Notes: generated by a model not told the origin, from the letters alone. Counted from the stretch's first letter, positions 26,386-35,047 are shown. The stretch: 64,000 nt of DNA from Clostridium bowmanii (GCF_018861315.1 NZ_JAHLDL010000019.1:34363-98362), one strand, 5' to 3'. Made by a program: numbers and translations.

Positions 26386-26790
26386 TTATTTCCCTCCCGA
26401 TATAACATAATTTGTAAGTGAAATTTTACTATTAACTTGAGTAACTAGTGCATTAAACATTAAGGTATTCGCTGCTTGATTAGTCATTTCTAAATCTATA
26501 TCAACATTATTACCATCTTGCCTCATGCTAGTGTTTTCTTCTCTTTTTACTGTAATTTCTCCATTACTACCACCGTTTTGCATATGTTTATCATTACTGG
26601 TTTTCATTGTATTTTCACCCATGCTGTCATTTAATGTGTCTTCAAATGAAACATAGAATTTCTTGTAATTTTTTGTATTAATATTAGCAACATTATTTGC
26701 AATAACTTTACTTCTAACTGCAGAAGCATCCATACTTTTTTTCAACAAGTTATATGTATTTCCACCTAGAGGACTCCCGCTTATACCCAC
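26386..26790 (-). CDS. flgB: Proximal rod protein FlgB
   Basis: About 134 residues. The NTYNLLKKSMDASAVRSKVI block and NNVANINTKNYKKFYVSFED rod motif identify FlgB. It is the first gene of the big operon. The ribosome site AAGGGAG is nine bases before GTG at 26790, which matches the usual FlgB N-terminus, so I use that start. An in-frame ATG at 26823 would add 11 residues. Confidence 0.92.
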   Translation of the reverse strand: MGISGSPLGGNTYNLLKKSMDASAVRSKVIANNVANINTKNYKKFYVSFEDTLNDSMGENTMKTSNDKHMQNGGSNGEITVKREENTSMRQDGNNVDIDLEMTNQAANTLMFNALVTQVNSKISLTNYVISGGK

Positions 26791-27087
26791 AATAATCATC
26801 TCCCTTAATTTAGAATTAGACATATACTTTGAAAATCCTTCTTTATATCTTATATATTACTATAAATAACTAAATCTTTTCATTAGACCTAATATATCCC
26901 ACTTTATTAATTCCATTATATACTATTTAGTTATCTCCGTGAGCATTTTTTCGTTAATTTTTATGAATTTAATTAATTATAAAATTTAAACTGCTATATT
27001 TCATTGTTATAATGTCTATTTGATTAGTTATGTTTCTTTTTTAGAAATTTTTATGGAGTTTACACTTTCTTTACAATCCACATTTAT

Positions 27088-27115
27088 ATTATACATTATT
27101 GTTGTAATTTGTCTA
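27088..27115 (-). promoter_or_regulatory. Candidate sigma-A promoter of the flagellar operon
   Basis: On the minus strand there is TAGACA (27110-27115), a 16-bp spacer and TATAAT (27088-27093). This is the best vegetative promoter in the roughly 430-bp gene-free stretch (26791-27217) before flgB. A second TATAAT at 26915-26920 lacks a good upstream hexamer. The implied leader is about 290 nt. I looked for a c-di-GMP riboswitch in it and did not recognise one. Confidence 0.4.
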
Positions 27116-27217
27116 TTAAATTAACTAAATAATACAAATAAAATAAAAAATTCATTAAAAATAATTTATAGGTTAGAAATTTTAATATGTTATCTAGCTT
27201 ATAATTATTCTACCCTA

Positions 27218-27260
27218 TAGAAAAGGAGACTTGATTAAAATTATCAAGTCTCCTTTTCTA
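27218..27260 (-). terminator. Terminator of the ordinary flagellin gene
   Basis: A perfect 18-bp stem (TAGAAAAGGAGACTTGAT at 27218-27235 with its complement at 27243-27260) with a 7-base loop lies 9 bp past the flagellin stop. Stability and place fit the strong terminator of a highly expressed gene. Confidence 0.88.
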
Positions 27261-27269
27261 TGCCTATCT

Positions 27270-28112
27270 TTATCTAGATCTAACGTTTTCTAATATTCTT
27301 AGTGCATCTTGAGGTAATTTGTTTGATTGAGCCATCATAGCATTCCCAGCTTCTATAAGAATATTATACTTAGAGAATTGCATCATTTCCTCAGCTATAT
27401 CGGTATCTCTTATACTACTTTCTGCAGATTGCATTTTGTCTGATATTTCAATGGTAGAATCATAGGTGCTTTCAAATCTGTTCTCTAGGGCTCCAAATTT
27501 ACTTCTGGCACCGATGATAGTATCAAGAGCAGTGTCTACAAGTGCTAGCGATCCATCTATGTCATTCACATCCACATTGACTAGAGTTCCATTCTTAAGA
27601 GCGAGGCCCTCTGTAGTTAAATTATATCTCGGTATATCAATTTTTTCTCCTACATTAGCACCTGTAACCATTTCTATAACATCGGTGCCATTATTATTAC
27701 CCCCAGCTAAAAGTTTAACCCCATTAAATTCAGTATTATTTGCCATGTCATCTGCGCCATCTAACATCTGGTTTATTTCCTTTTGAATTATTTCTTTATC
27801 CTCAGGAGTTGTAGTTCCTCCAGCTTGTACCAATAGTTCTCTAACCCTCTGCAAACTACTTGTTATACCCTCTAGGCCACCTTCTGCAGTTTGTAGCATA
27901 CTAATTCCATCTTGAGTATTTCTCGATGCCATTTGAAGCCCTCTTATCTGCATTCTAAATCTCTCACTTTGAGCAATTGCATTAGGATCTTCTTTAGAAC
28001 TATTTATTTTAATACCCGAGGATATTCTCCCTAAGGACACACTTTGCTTATTAAGATTCTTACTGTAGGCTTTATATATATTTAAAGAGGCAATATTTTT
28101 ATTTATTCTCAT
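27270..28112 (-). CDS. Flagellin (short, no outer domain)
   Basis: 280 residues. The N-terminal D0/D1 (MRINKNIASLNIYKAYSKN..., RISSGIKINSSKEDPN, EGGLEGITSSLQRVRELLVQA) and C-terminal D1/D0 (MMQFSKYNILIEAGNAMMAQSN) are complete, joined by a short ~50-residue middle. The D2/D3 outer domain is therefore almost absent, as in many clostridial flagellins. It is transcribed from a sigma-28-like promoter (28158-28184), with SD GGAG before ATG. It is divergent from the chemoreceptor gene. Confidence 0.95.
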   Translation of the reverse strand: MRINKNIASLNIYKAYSKNLNKQSVSLGRISSGIKINSSKEDPNAIAQSERFRMQIRGLQMASRNTQDGISMLQTAEGGLEGITSSLQRVRELLVQAGGTTTPEDKEIIQKEINQMLDGADDMANNTEFNGVKLLAGGNNNGTDVIEMVTGANVGEKIDIPRYNLTTEGLALKNGTLVNVDVNDIDGSLALVDTALDTIIGARSKFGALENRFESTYDSTIEISDKMQSAESSIRDTDIAEEMMQFSKYNILIEAGNAMMAQSNKLPQDALRILENVRSR

Positions 28113-28157
28113 AAAATCAACTCCATTAAAGTTTTTTATTTACTATCTATATATAGT

Positions 28158-28184
28158 ATATCGGATATATTGAATTTTACTTTA
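28158..28184 (-). promoter_or_regulatory. Sigma-28 promoter of flagellin
   Basis: On the minus strand: TAAA (28181-28184), 15-bp spacer, TCCGATAT (28158-28165). This is close to the FliA/SigD consensus TAAA-N15-GCCGATAA and has the exact consensus spacing. It lies 46-72 bp before the flagellin ATG. Confidence 0.8.
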
Positions 28185-28225
28185 GGAATATAAATTGTTA
28201 TTTAACTACGTTTAAATTTTATACT

Positions 28226-28240
28226 AGGGGTCTGACCCCT
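28226..28240. promoter_or_regulatory. Inverted repeat abutting the chemoreceptor promoter
   Basis: AGGGGT-CTG-ACCCCT is a perfect 6-bp inverted repeat, the only GC-rich patch in the intergenic region. Its last T is the first base of the -35 TAAA of the chemoreceptor promoter. It could be an operator, or a remnant of the REP-type hairpins that accompany RAYT transposases, which are often of form GGGGTCxGACCCC. Confidence 0.5.
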
Positions 28241-28266
28241 AAAGATATTTCAAATTTAATCGATAA
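28240..28266 (+). promoter_or_regulatory. Sigma-28 promoter of the chemoreceptor gene
   Basis: TAAA (28240-28243), 15-bp spacer, ATCGATAA (28259-28266), with consensus FliA/SigD spacing and six of eight -10 bases. It points at the chemoreceptor gene 55 bp downstream and is back-to-back with the flagellin promoter. Confidence 0.7.
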
Positions 28267-28321
28267 TATACATATAAACGGTATTAAACACAACAAAAAA
28301 TATAACACAAGAGGTGATGAT

Positions 28322-30406
28322 ATGTTTAAAATTAAAGCAAAACAAAATGTAAATGTTAGTAAATTTAAAAGTATTAAGACCATAATTTTTATTTCCATTT
28401 TACCAGTAGTATTAATATCTTTATTGACAATGGGTGTTTTTTCAAATTATATCTCTAAGAAACTTATAACTGCTGAAATTGAAAATAGGATGAAACATCA
28501 GTTACAAGAAACTATTAATTTAATAGATAGAGATATGGAAAAGCATGCTCAGATAGCCGTTGATTTAGGAAAATTCACTGGAGCTAGTAGATTGGTATTA
28601 AGCAAGGCAGCAATTTTAAAATCTCAAGAAGAAGTACTCTCTACTAATAAAGACACATTAGGAGTGGGAGTTTGGTTTGAACCATATAAATATAAGAAAG
28701 ATTTAAAATTCTTTGGACCTTATGCATACAAAGACGGTGGAAGTTCAAAGATTACTGAGGATTACGCTACACAGGCATATAATTATCCTGAGCAATCTTG
28801 GTATACTATAGGTAAAAATACTGATAAAAATATTGCTTGGCAGGACCCTTACTATGATGATACTTTAAAGATGACTATGCTAACCGCCACTGCGCCAATA
28901 TATGATGAAAACAAAAGTTTTTTAGGTGTGGTAACTGCTGACATGAGTTTACAGACTATACAAGAAAATATTAAAAATATTAAAGTAGGACAAACAGGAA
29001 AAGCAATGCTACTGGGAAAGGACGGAACATATTTGGCAGGTGTTTCTGAAAAATTAGCTATAAAAACCAAAATCACAGGAGATAAAAATACAAGCATAGC
29101 AAAGCTAGGGCAAGAAATTTTACAAACTAAAGAAGGAATATCTTCTTTTGAAGATGATAACGGCAAAAATCTTGTATATTATAAACAGATACCAGACCTA
29201 GCCTGGAATATAGTTCTTTCAATTCCACAAAAGGAACTTTATGCCCCAATAAATAAATTGTTGATTAATATAATTATACTAAGTCTAATCGCTTGTTTAT
29301 TAGTGACATTGGCAATTGTTATGTTCAGTAATTATATTACTAAGAATATTCAGGAAGTAAATGACCTTTCGCATGCCATTGCAGAAGGAGATTTGACTCA
29401 TATAATAAAGGTTAGAAGTAATAATGAACTAGGGTCAATGGGTAACAATTTAAACAAAATGGCCAATAACTTAAGAATATTAGTTGAAAAAGTTGCTGGA
29501 AGTTTAGAACAGGTGGTAGCAACATCAGAGGAACTTACAGCAAGCTCAGACCAAACGCAGCAATCCGCAGAACAGGTTTCTCTAGCTATTCAACAGGTAG
29601 CTATTGGTAGTGGAGAGCAGGTTACAATAGCTAATGATACAACGAAGATTGCAGAAGAAATATTTACAGGTATGGAACAGATATCAAATAATATTCAAGC
29701 TGTAACAAATACTTCTTTAGAAGCTTCTAAAAGAGCCGAAAAAGGTAATAATGTAGTATCCTCTGCTATAGGGCAAATGAATAATATTAGGGACAAAGTA
29801 ACAGTGTCATCACACTCAGTGTCAATACTTGGAGATAAATCAAAAGAGATTGGAAGTATAGTATCATTAATAACTTCTATTGCTGGGCAGACAAATTTAT
29901 TAGCACTAAATGCAGCTATTGAAGCCGCTAGAGCTGGTGAACAAGGAAAAGGATTTGCAGTAGTAGCTGATGAGGTTAGAAAATTAGCAGAACAATCCGC
30001 ATCAGCAGCTAAGAATATATCAAGTTTAATAAATGAAATTCAAAAGGAAATAGTAAATGCTGTCAAGGCTATGGATAATGGTAGTATTGCAGTTAACGAT
30101 GGCATAAACATGGTGAATCAGGCAGGCAAATCATTTGGAGATCTATTAGAGGATATAAATTACATTGCTACCCAAATGGAAGATGTTTCCTCAGTCACAG
30201 AAGAAATAAGTGCAGGGACACACAATATGCTAGGAGCAATTGAGAATGTTGCTAAGATTTCAACTGAATCGTCAGGAAATGCTGAGAACGTAGTAGCAGC
30301 ATCGCAGGAGCAGACAGCACTAATGAAAGAAGTAGCTAATGCTGCTGAAAATTTAACTGAAATGGCCGTTGAACTACAAAGTTTAATGAGCAATTTCAGG
30401 TTATAA
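28322..30406 (+). CDS. Methyl-accepting chemotaxis protein with dCache sensor
   Basis: 694 residues. Membrane helices lie near 20-42 and 310-335. Between them is a double-Cache periplasmic sensor (WYTIGKN..., [32 protein letters not shown]). HAMP follows (~335-390), then the cytoplasmic signalling domain with the invariant tip ([20 protein letters not shown] and [18 protein letters not shown]). The Cache domain is like those for small organic ligands, but the arginine of the amino-acid motif is absent (EQSWYT), so the ligand is unknown. SD AGAGGTG. It is the only plus-strand flagellar-regulon gene here. Confidence 0.93.
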   Translation: MFKIKAKQNVNVSKFKSIKTIIFISILPVVLISLLTMGVFSNYISKKLITAEIENRMKHQLQETINLIDRDMEKHAQIAVDLGKFTGASRLVLSKAAILKSQEEVLSTNKDTLGVGVWFEPYKYKKDLKFFGPYAYKDGGSSKITEDYATQAYNYPEQSWYTIGKNTDKNIAWQDPYYDDTLKMTMLTATAPIYDENKSFLGVVTADMSLQTIQENIKNIKVGQTGKAMLLGKDGTYLAGVSEKLAIKTKITGDKNTSIAKLGQEILQTKEGISSFEDDNGKNLVYYKQIPDLAWNIVLSIPQKELYAPINKLLINIIILSLIACLLVTLAIVMFSNYITKNIQEVNDLSHAIAEGDLTHIIKVRSNNELGSMGNNLNKMANNLRILVEKVAGSLEQVVATSEELTASSDQTQQSAEQVSLAIQQVAIGSGEQVTIANDTTKIAEEIFTGMEQISNNIQAVTNTSLEASKRAEKGNNVVSSAIGQMNNIRDKVTVSSHSVSILGDKSKEIGSIVSLITSIAGQTNLLALNAAIEAARAGEQGKGFAVVADEVRKLAEQSASAAKNISSLINEIQKEIVNAVKAMDNGSIAVNDGINMVNQAGKSFGDLLEDINYIATQMEDVSSVTEEISAGTHNMLGAIENVAKISTESSGNAENVVAASQEQTALMKEVANAAENLTEMAVELQSLMSNFRL

Positions 30407-30433
30407 TTTGTAATTTAAAATAGAGCTAGGAAA

Positions 30434-30473
30434 AAAATAGACCTATAGGAGATTAATCCTATAGGTCTATTTT
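30434..30473 (+). terminator. Terminator after the chemoreceptor gene
   Basis: A 17-bp stem (AAAATAGACCTATAGGA at 30434-30450 with its complement at 30457-30473) follows the stop by 27 bp. A-run and T-run ends make it usable on both strands. Confidence 0.85.
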
Positions 30474-30527
30474 ACAGGCAAATAATAGAAATAAGCATCA
30501 GTGGCTAACCCATTCCAATAAATACGT

Positions 30528-30959
30528 TTATTGGTTACTAACCATCAAATCCTCAGGCTTTTTAACCATTTTTGCTCTCATAGGGTTTAAGTGTATATAC
30601 CTGCTTACTTCTAATACATATCCATCTTTCTCTATTATTTCAGCATTATATCTTGATTGGAACAAATGACCTATAAAATTATATTTCTTATTAAAATTTT
30701 TAGCATAAAAATTATTTATCCTACCAATATAAAAATTTATAGGCTTTTCTTTTGCTTCTATTTGTATATGTACATGGTTTGTCATCAAACAGTAACTTAT
30801 AATTCTATAACAATCTTTGTAATAACATAGTGCCTCTTCCATACATCTTAAATAGAATTCAAAATCAATTTCTTCTTTAAATAAATCACTTCTTCGATTG
30901 CCTCTTGCTGTAACATGATATATAGCTCCTGGATACCATTCTAACTTCTTTCTTCCCAT
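30528..30959 (-). CDS. RAYT/TnpA_REP-type HUH transposase, short C-terminus
   Basis: 143 residues. It begins GRKKLEWYPGAIYHVTARGNRR and has the HUH motif NHVHIQI (~residue 62-68) and SRYIHLNPMRAKMV, all typical of REP-associated tyrosine transposases (Y1 superfamily). These nick REP hairpins and are thought to spread them. Members usually continue with KPEDYxWSSY and 40-90 further residues; this one turns off-frame after KPEDL and stops, so it may be truncated. It is followed by a small hairpin (30515-30534). Two shorter fossil copies lie at 31212-31349 and 34831-34968. Confidence 0.8.
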   Translation of the reverse strand: MGRKKLEWYPGAIYHVTARGNRRSDLFKEEIDFEFYLRCMEEALCYYKDCYRIISYCLMTNHVHIQIEAKEKPINFYIGRINNFYAKNFNKKYNFIGHLFQSRYNAEIIEKDGYVLEVSRYIHLNPMRAKMVKKPEDLMVSNQ

Positions 30960-31040
30960 TTATACATTCTCCTGTCAATTTTTATTATCTATATTATTGT
31001 TGACAGTTTTTAATTTTTTAAAGCCTTTATTTTTACATTG

Positions 31041-31090
31041 TTTTACAAGTGCCTGTCACCTTTGTGAGGAGGTTTGCCGACGAACTTGCT
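31041..31090 (-). repeat. R1 repeat, copy 1
   Basis: Contains ACAAGTGCCTGTCACC, a short spacer and GGAGGTTTGCCGACGAACTT (plus-strand reading). It lies just upstream of the RAYT gene. All five R1 copies (31041, 31429, 31998, 32491, 35048) are in the same orientation. Confidence 0.85.
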
Positions 31091-31211
31091 TGCTCAAGAT
31101 ACTTTGGCAAAGTATCTTGAAAATTTGTTAATTCCCTCATGTTTTCCATGTCTTATGGAACTTCTGCTATTAAAATATAGAAGCATACTACAACAAAATG
31201 AGCATCAGTAG

Positions 31212-31349
31212 CTAACTTAGTGACTCTTCCATACATTTTAAATAAAATTTAAAATCAATTTTTTCTTTGAGTCTATCATTTCTACGGTTACCTCTAGCAG
31301 TTACATGATACACAGCTCCAGGATACCATTCTAGCTTTTTTCTTCCCAT
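31212..31349 (-). pseudogene. RAYT transposase 5' fossil, copy 1
   Basis: 45 codons beginning MGRKKLEWYPGAVYHVTARG, clearly the start of the RAYT gene at 30528-30959. It then stops at TAG in the repeat sequence AGCATCAGTAGCTAA (read on the plus strand). The HUH motif is missing. Its upstream DNA also matches that of the full-length gene up to and including an R1 repeat. Confidence 0.85.
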
Positions 31350-31428
31350 TTCAAAATTTCTCCTGTCAATTTTTATTATTTATATTATTAACAGGCTTTA
31401 CTATTTTAACACTTTTATTTTTACATTC

Positions 31429-31478
31429 TTTTACAAGTGCCTGTCACCCTAGTAAGGAGGTTTGCCGACGAACTTGCT
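31429..31478 (-). repeat. R1 repeat, copy 2
   Basis: Same sequence as copy 1, with AGTAAGGAGG in the spacer. It ends two bases before the stop of the 83-residue gene at 31481. Confidence 0.85.
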
Positions 31479-31480
31479 CC

Positions 31481-31732
31481 TCATTCAACTATTCCTTCAT
31501 TTTCTATATTTCTACTTTCTTCATCTTGTGCATTTACCTGTGCTACTAAATTGTTTAGCTTAATGTTTAATTCTTCTAGTTCTAATCCAGTAAGATTCCC
31601 CTGTTTAGCTAGCTCAGCTAACTGTTTCATTTGCTGTAGCTTTGCCTCCATGATGCTTAGCATATTTTGTCTACATTGCACCCACTGCAACTCTTGCTGC
31701 AGCTGTCGCTTTAGTACTTCTTTTTCATCCAT
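31481..31732 (-). CDS. Unknown small helical protein following the YjfB-like gene
   Basis: 83 residues, highly charged and Gln/Glu/Leu-rich (KRQLQQELQWVQCRQ, ..KLQQMKQLAELAKQG, LELEELNIKLNNLVAQVN), so it is predicted to be coiled coil. No known family recognised. It starts 1-2 bp after the YjfB-like stop, so the two are co-translated and perhaps work together in motility. It stops (TGA) exactly where the R1 repeat begins. Confidence 0.65.
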   Translation of the reverse strand: MDEKEVLKRQLQQELQWVQCRQNMLSIMEAKLQQMKQLAELAKQGNLTGLELEELNIKLNNLVAQVNAQDEESRNIENEGIVE

Positions 31733-31733
31733 G

Positions 31734-31913
31734 CTATGCTCTTGTATCCAAATGTTGTCCTACATTAGTGTCCACTGCAACATTCTTCATTATTTCTGTC
31801 ATCTGTGTAGCAGTTTCTTTTCCTGTATCCATAGCCATCTTCATTACTGCTATACCAGCTGATTCTTGTACTCTTGATTGACTCATCACTATTGATAGTG
31901 CTCCAATATCCAT
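31734..31913 (-). CDS. YjfB-like putative motility protein
   Basis: 59 residues starting MDIGALSIVMSQSRVQ and containing AVMKMAMDTGKETATQMTEIM, the pattern of the YjfB 'putative motility protein' family. Its molecular role is not known; in many clostridia it lies near flagellin genes, as here. GGAGG lies seven bases before ATG at 31913, which I prefer to the upstream ATG at 31934. A damaged copy lies at 37091-37270. Confidence 0.8.
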   Translation of the reverse strand: MDIGALSIVMSQSRVQESAGIAVMKMAMDTGKETATQMTEIMKNVAVDTNVGQHLDTRA

Positions 31914-31937
31914 AGTTATTCCTCCAATATTCATCTT

Positions 31938-31981
31938 ATTTTACACCCCTGGGTGCTTGTGAGGGCTTGCCTGAGCTTGCT
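31938..31981. repeat. R3 repeat, copy 1
   Basis: TTTTACACCCCTGGGTGCTT then GTGAGGGCTTGC. A second copy lies at 35324-35357 (TTTTACACCACTGGGGCGCT). It lies just upstream of the YjfB-like gene and next to an R1 copy. Confidence 0.65.
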
Positions 31982-31997
31982 ATATTTATTTGCATTA

Positions 31998-32047
31998 TTT
32001 TACAAGTGCCTGTCACCCTAGTGAGGAGGTTTGCCGACGAACTTGCT
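31998..32047 (-). repeat. R1 repeat, copy 3
   Basis: Same core as the other copies. On the minus strand its bases encode the last residues (KFVGKPPH) and the stop of the transposase fragment at 32018-32344. Confidence 0.85.
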
Positions 32048-32344
32048 AGTATCTTTTGATAACTGCCATATCTTTTTTATTGCAAATTTTTGTAATGCTC
32101 GTAAAACATAATCTTCATTCCATGGACTGTTAGATAAAAAATTTCCTACGGAAGTTCTATGTCTTGAACTATAACAGTTTTCAGTTATACGACTAACTTT
32201 ACCATTGCAACCACGGCCTACGGCCCCAAATACAAAAGCACAAATATGCTTGAATTGTGGCAATGTTAAATAAAGGGCTATTCTAATTTCTATAATAAAG
32301 TTGTTAATTGATTTAGCATATGGTATATTATTTTCTGTAGGCAT
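32018..32344 (-). pseudogene. IS701/IS4-like transposase, N-terminal fragment
   Basis: 108 residues. The segment FKHICAFVFGAVGRGCNGKV...ITENCYSSRHRTSVGNFLSNSPWNED matches the N-terminal region of IS701/IS4-type DDE transposases (SSRHRSSLxRFLxxSPW). No DDE catalytic residues follow. The frame runs into the R1 repeat, which supplies the last eight codons and TAG. The rest of the element is gone. Confidence 0.7.
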
Positions 32345-32482
32345 TTTTATCCATCCTTTAGTTATATTTCTTCACAGTAATATAATACCTTAGTATGGCT
32401 AAAATGCCTATTTTTGTTATCATTTTTTTTAATTCCAAAATATGTTATGAAATTTGCTCATTTATAGTTAATACTTTTATTT

Positions 32483-32854
32483 TTACATTCTTTTACAAGT
32501 GCCTGTCACCCTAGTGAGGAGGTTTGCCGACGAACTTGCTAATTTTAAGCAACTTTCATAGGAAGCTATTGCATCTACCCCTGATATCCTACCGCTCACT
32601 AAATTTCTATATAATATATATAACTTTAAGTGGAGATCTGGATTCACATGCTTGACCTCTACCATTTTTTCAAATATCTCATCTTCAACTGAAAGTTTAC
32701 TGCCTGAATCAAGAAAACCAGAAACAAACTTTTGAACTCCCTCAATCTTCATTTTTATATTAGGTTCAGAACATAGAAGACTTATTTCATTTAGTCCTTT
32801 AATAATTTTTTGTACTTCTTCTATTTCAAGTGAAACTACATTTTTGCTATTCAT
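32483..32854 (-). CDS. Unknown helical protein with repeat-derived C-terminus
   Basis: 123 residues, no recognised family. The first ~104 residues are helical (EIEEVQKIIKGLNEISLLCSE...SGRISGVDAIASYESCLKLA). The last ~18 (ASSSANLLTRVTGTCKRM) are simply a translation of the R1 repeat, so the native 3' end has been replaced. It could be a motility-linked protein, since it sits between flagellar genes, but nothing in the sequence proves it. There is a moderate ribosome site (GAAAGGCG). Confidence 0.6.
   Translation of the reverse strand: MNSKNVVSLEIEEVQKIIKGLNEISLLCSEPNIKMKIEGVQKFVSGFLDSGSKLSVEDEIFEKMVEVKHVNPDLHLKLYILYRNLVSGRISGVDAIASYESCLKLASSSANLLTRVTGTCKRM
32491..32540 (-). repeat. R1 repeat, copy 4
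   Basis: It overlaps the 3' end of the 123-residue gene and codes for its last residues and stop. Confidence 0.85.
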
Positions 32855-32982
32855 ATATAATCGCCTTTCTTGATTTATAATGTCATTAACAGATATTAAA
32901 TTTATTTATCATCCTCTTATTATTTCGTTTAAAAGCTTAATAACTTTATATGATTTTTATAAAGTTCAAACCTGTTACAGTA

Positions 32983-33026
32983 AAATAAGCACCAGTAGCT
33001 ACTACTTTAGCTGCCGATGCTTATTT
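32983..33026 (-). terminator. Terminator of the coiled-coil gene, AGCATCAGTAGC family
   Basis: An 18-bp imperfect stem, AAATAAGCACCAGTAGCT with AGCTGCCGATGCTTATTT. It lies about 40 bp past the stop of the coiled-coil gene at 33069. The same hairpin sequence recurs after the vWA flagellin gene (35398-35442) and at 37127-37160, with half-copies at 30493, 31201 and 34821. Confidence 0.75.
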
Positions 33027-33068
33027 AAACATTATTCTATATTTCATTTTTCCTTCTCTCTCCACCCA

Positions 33069-33455
33069 TTATTTTATAGCCTTTAGCTTTGCAATATCTG
33101 ACCAATTATTTGCTGTAATAATTTCTACACTACTCATATCTTTTCTCATACTCTTAACTTCACCTTTAATTTCTGCAACTTCATATTTCAAGTTTTCTTG
33201 CTCAGCTGAAATAACATCTGTTTTATGCTCCAAAGCTCTCAATATTTGAGTATGTTCTTCCTGTGTGGTTTTAATTGATGTTATATCACCCTTCATTGAT
33301 GTTATATCACCCTTCATTAATGTTATATCACCCTTCATTGATGTTATATCACCTTTCATTGATTTTATGTCACCTTGCATTGATTTCATGTCACCTTGCA
33401 TTGATTTCATGTCACATTGCATTTCCTTTAGAATATCTAATATTTCCTTATCCAT
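33069..33455 (-). CDS. Coiled-coil protein with seven perfect heptad repeats
   Basis: 128 residues. Residues 12-60 are seven tandem 7-residue units (MQCDMKS, MQGDMKS, MQGDIKS, MKGDITS, MKGDITL, MKGDITS, MKGDITS), encoded by 21-bp DNA repeats at 33276-33422. The rest (EEHTQILRALEHKTDVISAE..EIKGEVKSMRKDM) is also heptad-like. No signal peptide or membrane segment. A role in a motility or phage-type coiled-coil assembly is possible but not shown. SD AGGTGGTG. The own terminator (32983-33026) suggests an active gene. Confidence 0.75.
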   Translation of the reverse strand: MDKEILDILKEMQCDMKSMQGDMKSMQGDIKSMKGDITSMKGDITLMKGDITSMKGDITSIKTTQEEHTQILRALEHKTDVISAEQENLKYEVAEIKGEVKSMRKDMSSVEIITANNWSDIAKLKAIK

Positions 33456-33491
33456 AAATTCACCACCTAGATCTTTTTATTTTATTATAGC

Positions 33492-33515
33492 ATATTTCAA
33501 CTGTGGTTGAAATAT
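33492..33515. promoter_or_regulatory. Inverted repeat upstream of the coiled-coil gene
   Basis: ATATTTCAAC-TGTG-GTTGAAATAT, a perfect 10-bp inverted repeat 37 bp before the start codon. It could be an operator or a terminator fossil. The remaining bases to 33829 hold no gene that I can see. Confidence 0.4.
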
Positions 33516-33829
33516 AAATTGTATTCTATAAAAATCATTTTAAATTACCTATTAAGACAAAATACCTACTATACTTGTAATTTCCCATAGCTTCTACATG
33601 CTAAAACAAAATATAAATCAGCAGATCGTGAAACAGAATTTTCGCAAGTGTTTTAATTTTTCTTTTTTCTCCAAAGGTGTCTCTTATTTTCGTTAAAAAA
33701 ATATCCTTTTATCGTTGATATAATCATTTATATATAGTAAAATATTTCATCTTTGTCTTTCGACATAATCCACTAGATAGTAGATTACATAGTCAGGTCT
33801 TTTTCCCGAACTTCATATTATGGTGCTTA

Positions 33830-34598
33830 CTAATCTTGGCGCACTGCTGTTCCACTTTCATTTTCTCTGAAATCATAATCATCAGCAACTTCAGATAATA
33901 CCGTCATGGCATTCTCTGTCCCACCATTATTTACTAATTGTGATAATGCGGTTGAAATATCGCTACTGCTATTTGTCCATATATTTCCTGAAAACTGAAA
34001 TTTATTTATCGTTGAATCTTTATATTCAACAATCCCCATTCGTATATCACTTACCCCTTGTGAATTAATATAATCAATGAACTTTGTTATATTATTTGCA
34101 ACATTAGCTTGAATACCACTCATACTAGCTGTATTATCAACTACAAATACAATATCTACTTTTCCCTCTAAAGACGGTAACTGCATTTCATTTGTTGGTG
34201 GTGATAAAACCTTTATTGTGTTAAATTCAGTACTATTAGCTATATCGTTAATGGAAGCTTTTACACTCTCAAGCTCATTTTGAATGCTCATCCTATCAGC
34301 TCCATTTAAGGTTCCATTTAGCGATTGCACAATAATATCCCTCATCCTTAAAAGATTAGGGTTTTGTATAGAACCAAGTCCGGCTTCCGCTGTCTGAACA
34401 AGAGAAACACCATCTTGAATATTTCTTTCTGCCTGTTCAAGTCCTCTTATTTGTGCCTTCATTTTTTGATCTATAGCAGAGCCAGCTGCATCATCGGCAG
34501 CACTATTTATTCGAAGTCCTGAAGAAAGCTTTTCCATAGCACTAGCTTTCACTTTTCCTGCAGCATTAGATTTATTATAAGCACTCAGTGCATTTATA
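33830..34598 (-). pseudogene. Truncated vWA-flagellin paralogue
   Basis: A broken copy of the gene at 35499-36965. The frame can be read from HNINALSAYNKSNAAGKVK (about 34598) but has no start codon; an in-frame stop precedes it and the expected MIINHN beginning is lost. It keeps D0/D1 (EKLSSGLRINSAADDAAG), then KVDIVFVVDNTASMSGIQ of the vWA domain, and stops at 33830 in the middle of that domain after ENESGTAVRQD. The C-terminal half of the vWA domain and the flagellin C-terminus are missing. Probably a tandem duplicate that has decayed. Confidence 0.85.
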
Positions 34599-34830
34599 TT
34601 ATGAAAAACTCAACTCTAACATCTACCTCCAAGCTTCCAATATCTTCCATATATCTCTGTATAGTATTATATCCATATACAACTAATGCATCTAGTGTAG
34701 CTCATTACTCGCTCAACATACCTTGGCAAAGCATCTTGAAAATCTGTTAATTCCCTTATGGTTTCCATATCTTATGGAACTTCTGCTATTAAAATATAGA
34801 AGCATACTACAACAAAATGAGCATCAGTAG

Positions 34831-34968
34831 CTAACTTAGCGCCTCTTCCATGCATTTTAAATAAAATTTAAAATCAATTTCTTCTTTGAATATATCATTT
34901 CTACGGTTACCTCTAGCAGTTACATGATACACATCTCCAGGATACCATTCTAGCTTTTTTCTTTCCAT
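34831..34968 (-). pseudogene. RAYT transposase 5' fossil, copy 2
   Basis: 45 codons (MERKKLEWYPGDVYHVTARG ... MEEALS, stop) of exactly the same length and end point as the fossil at 31212-31349. The shared end point shows both derive from one already truncated unit. Confidence 0.85.
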
Positions 34969-35047
34969 TTCAAAAATTCTCCAGTCAATTTTTATTATTT
35001 ATATTATTGACAGGCTTTACTATTTTAATACTTTTATTTTTACATTC

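Larger units (their letters stand above)
31091..31478 (-). repeat. ~390-bp composite repeat unit, copy 1
   Basis: It begins with the hairpin CAAGATACTTT-GGC-AAAGTATCTTG. It continues through an AGCATCAGTAGCTAAC half-hairpin and a truncated RAYT gene, and ends in an R1 repeat. A near-identical unit lies at about 34704-35094. The two differ by scattered substitutions. Confidence 0.75.

Noticed and set aside
26791..27217. c-di-GMP riboswitch upstream of flgB
   Set aside because: Known in some clostridia, but I saw none of the conserved GEMM-I core patterns in the AT-rich leader, only promoter-like boxes.
33265..33510. Plus-strand open frames over the 21-bp repeats, and the idea of a CRISPR-like array
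   Set aside because: The repeats have no spacers and are in-frame heptads on the minus strand, where a good ribosome site and terminator exist. Plus-strand frames are mirror products of the repeat.
33713..33722. Sigma-28-like -10 (AACGATAA on the minus strand) upstream of the coiled-coil gene
   Set aside because: No TAAA at the 15-bp spacing; nearest TAAA is ten bases away, so the match is too weak.
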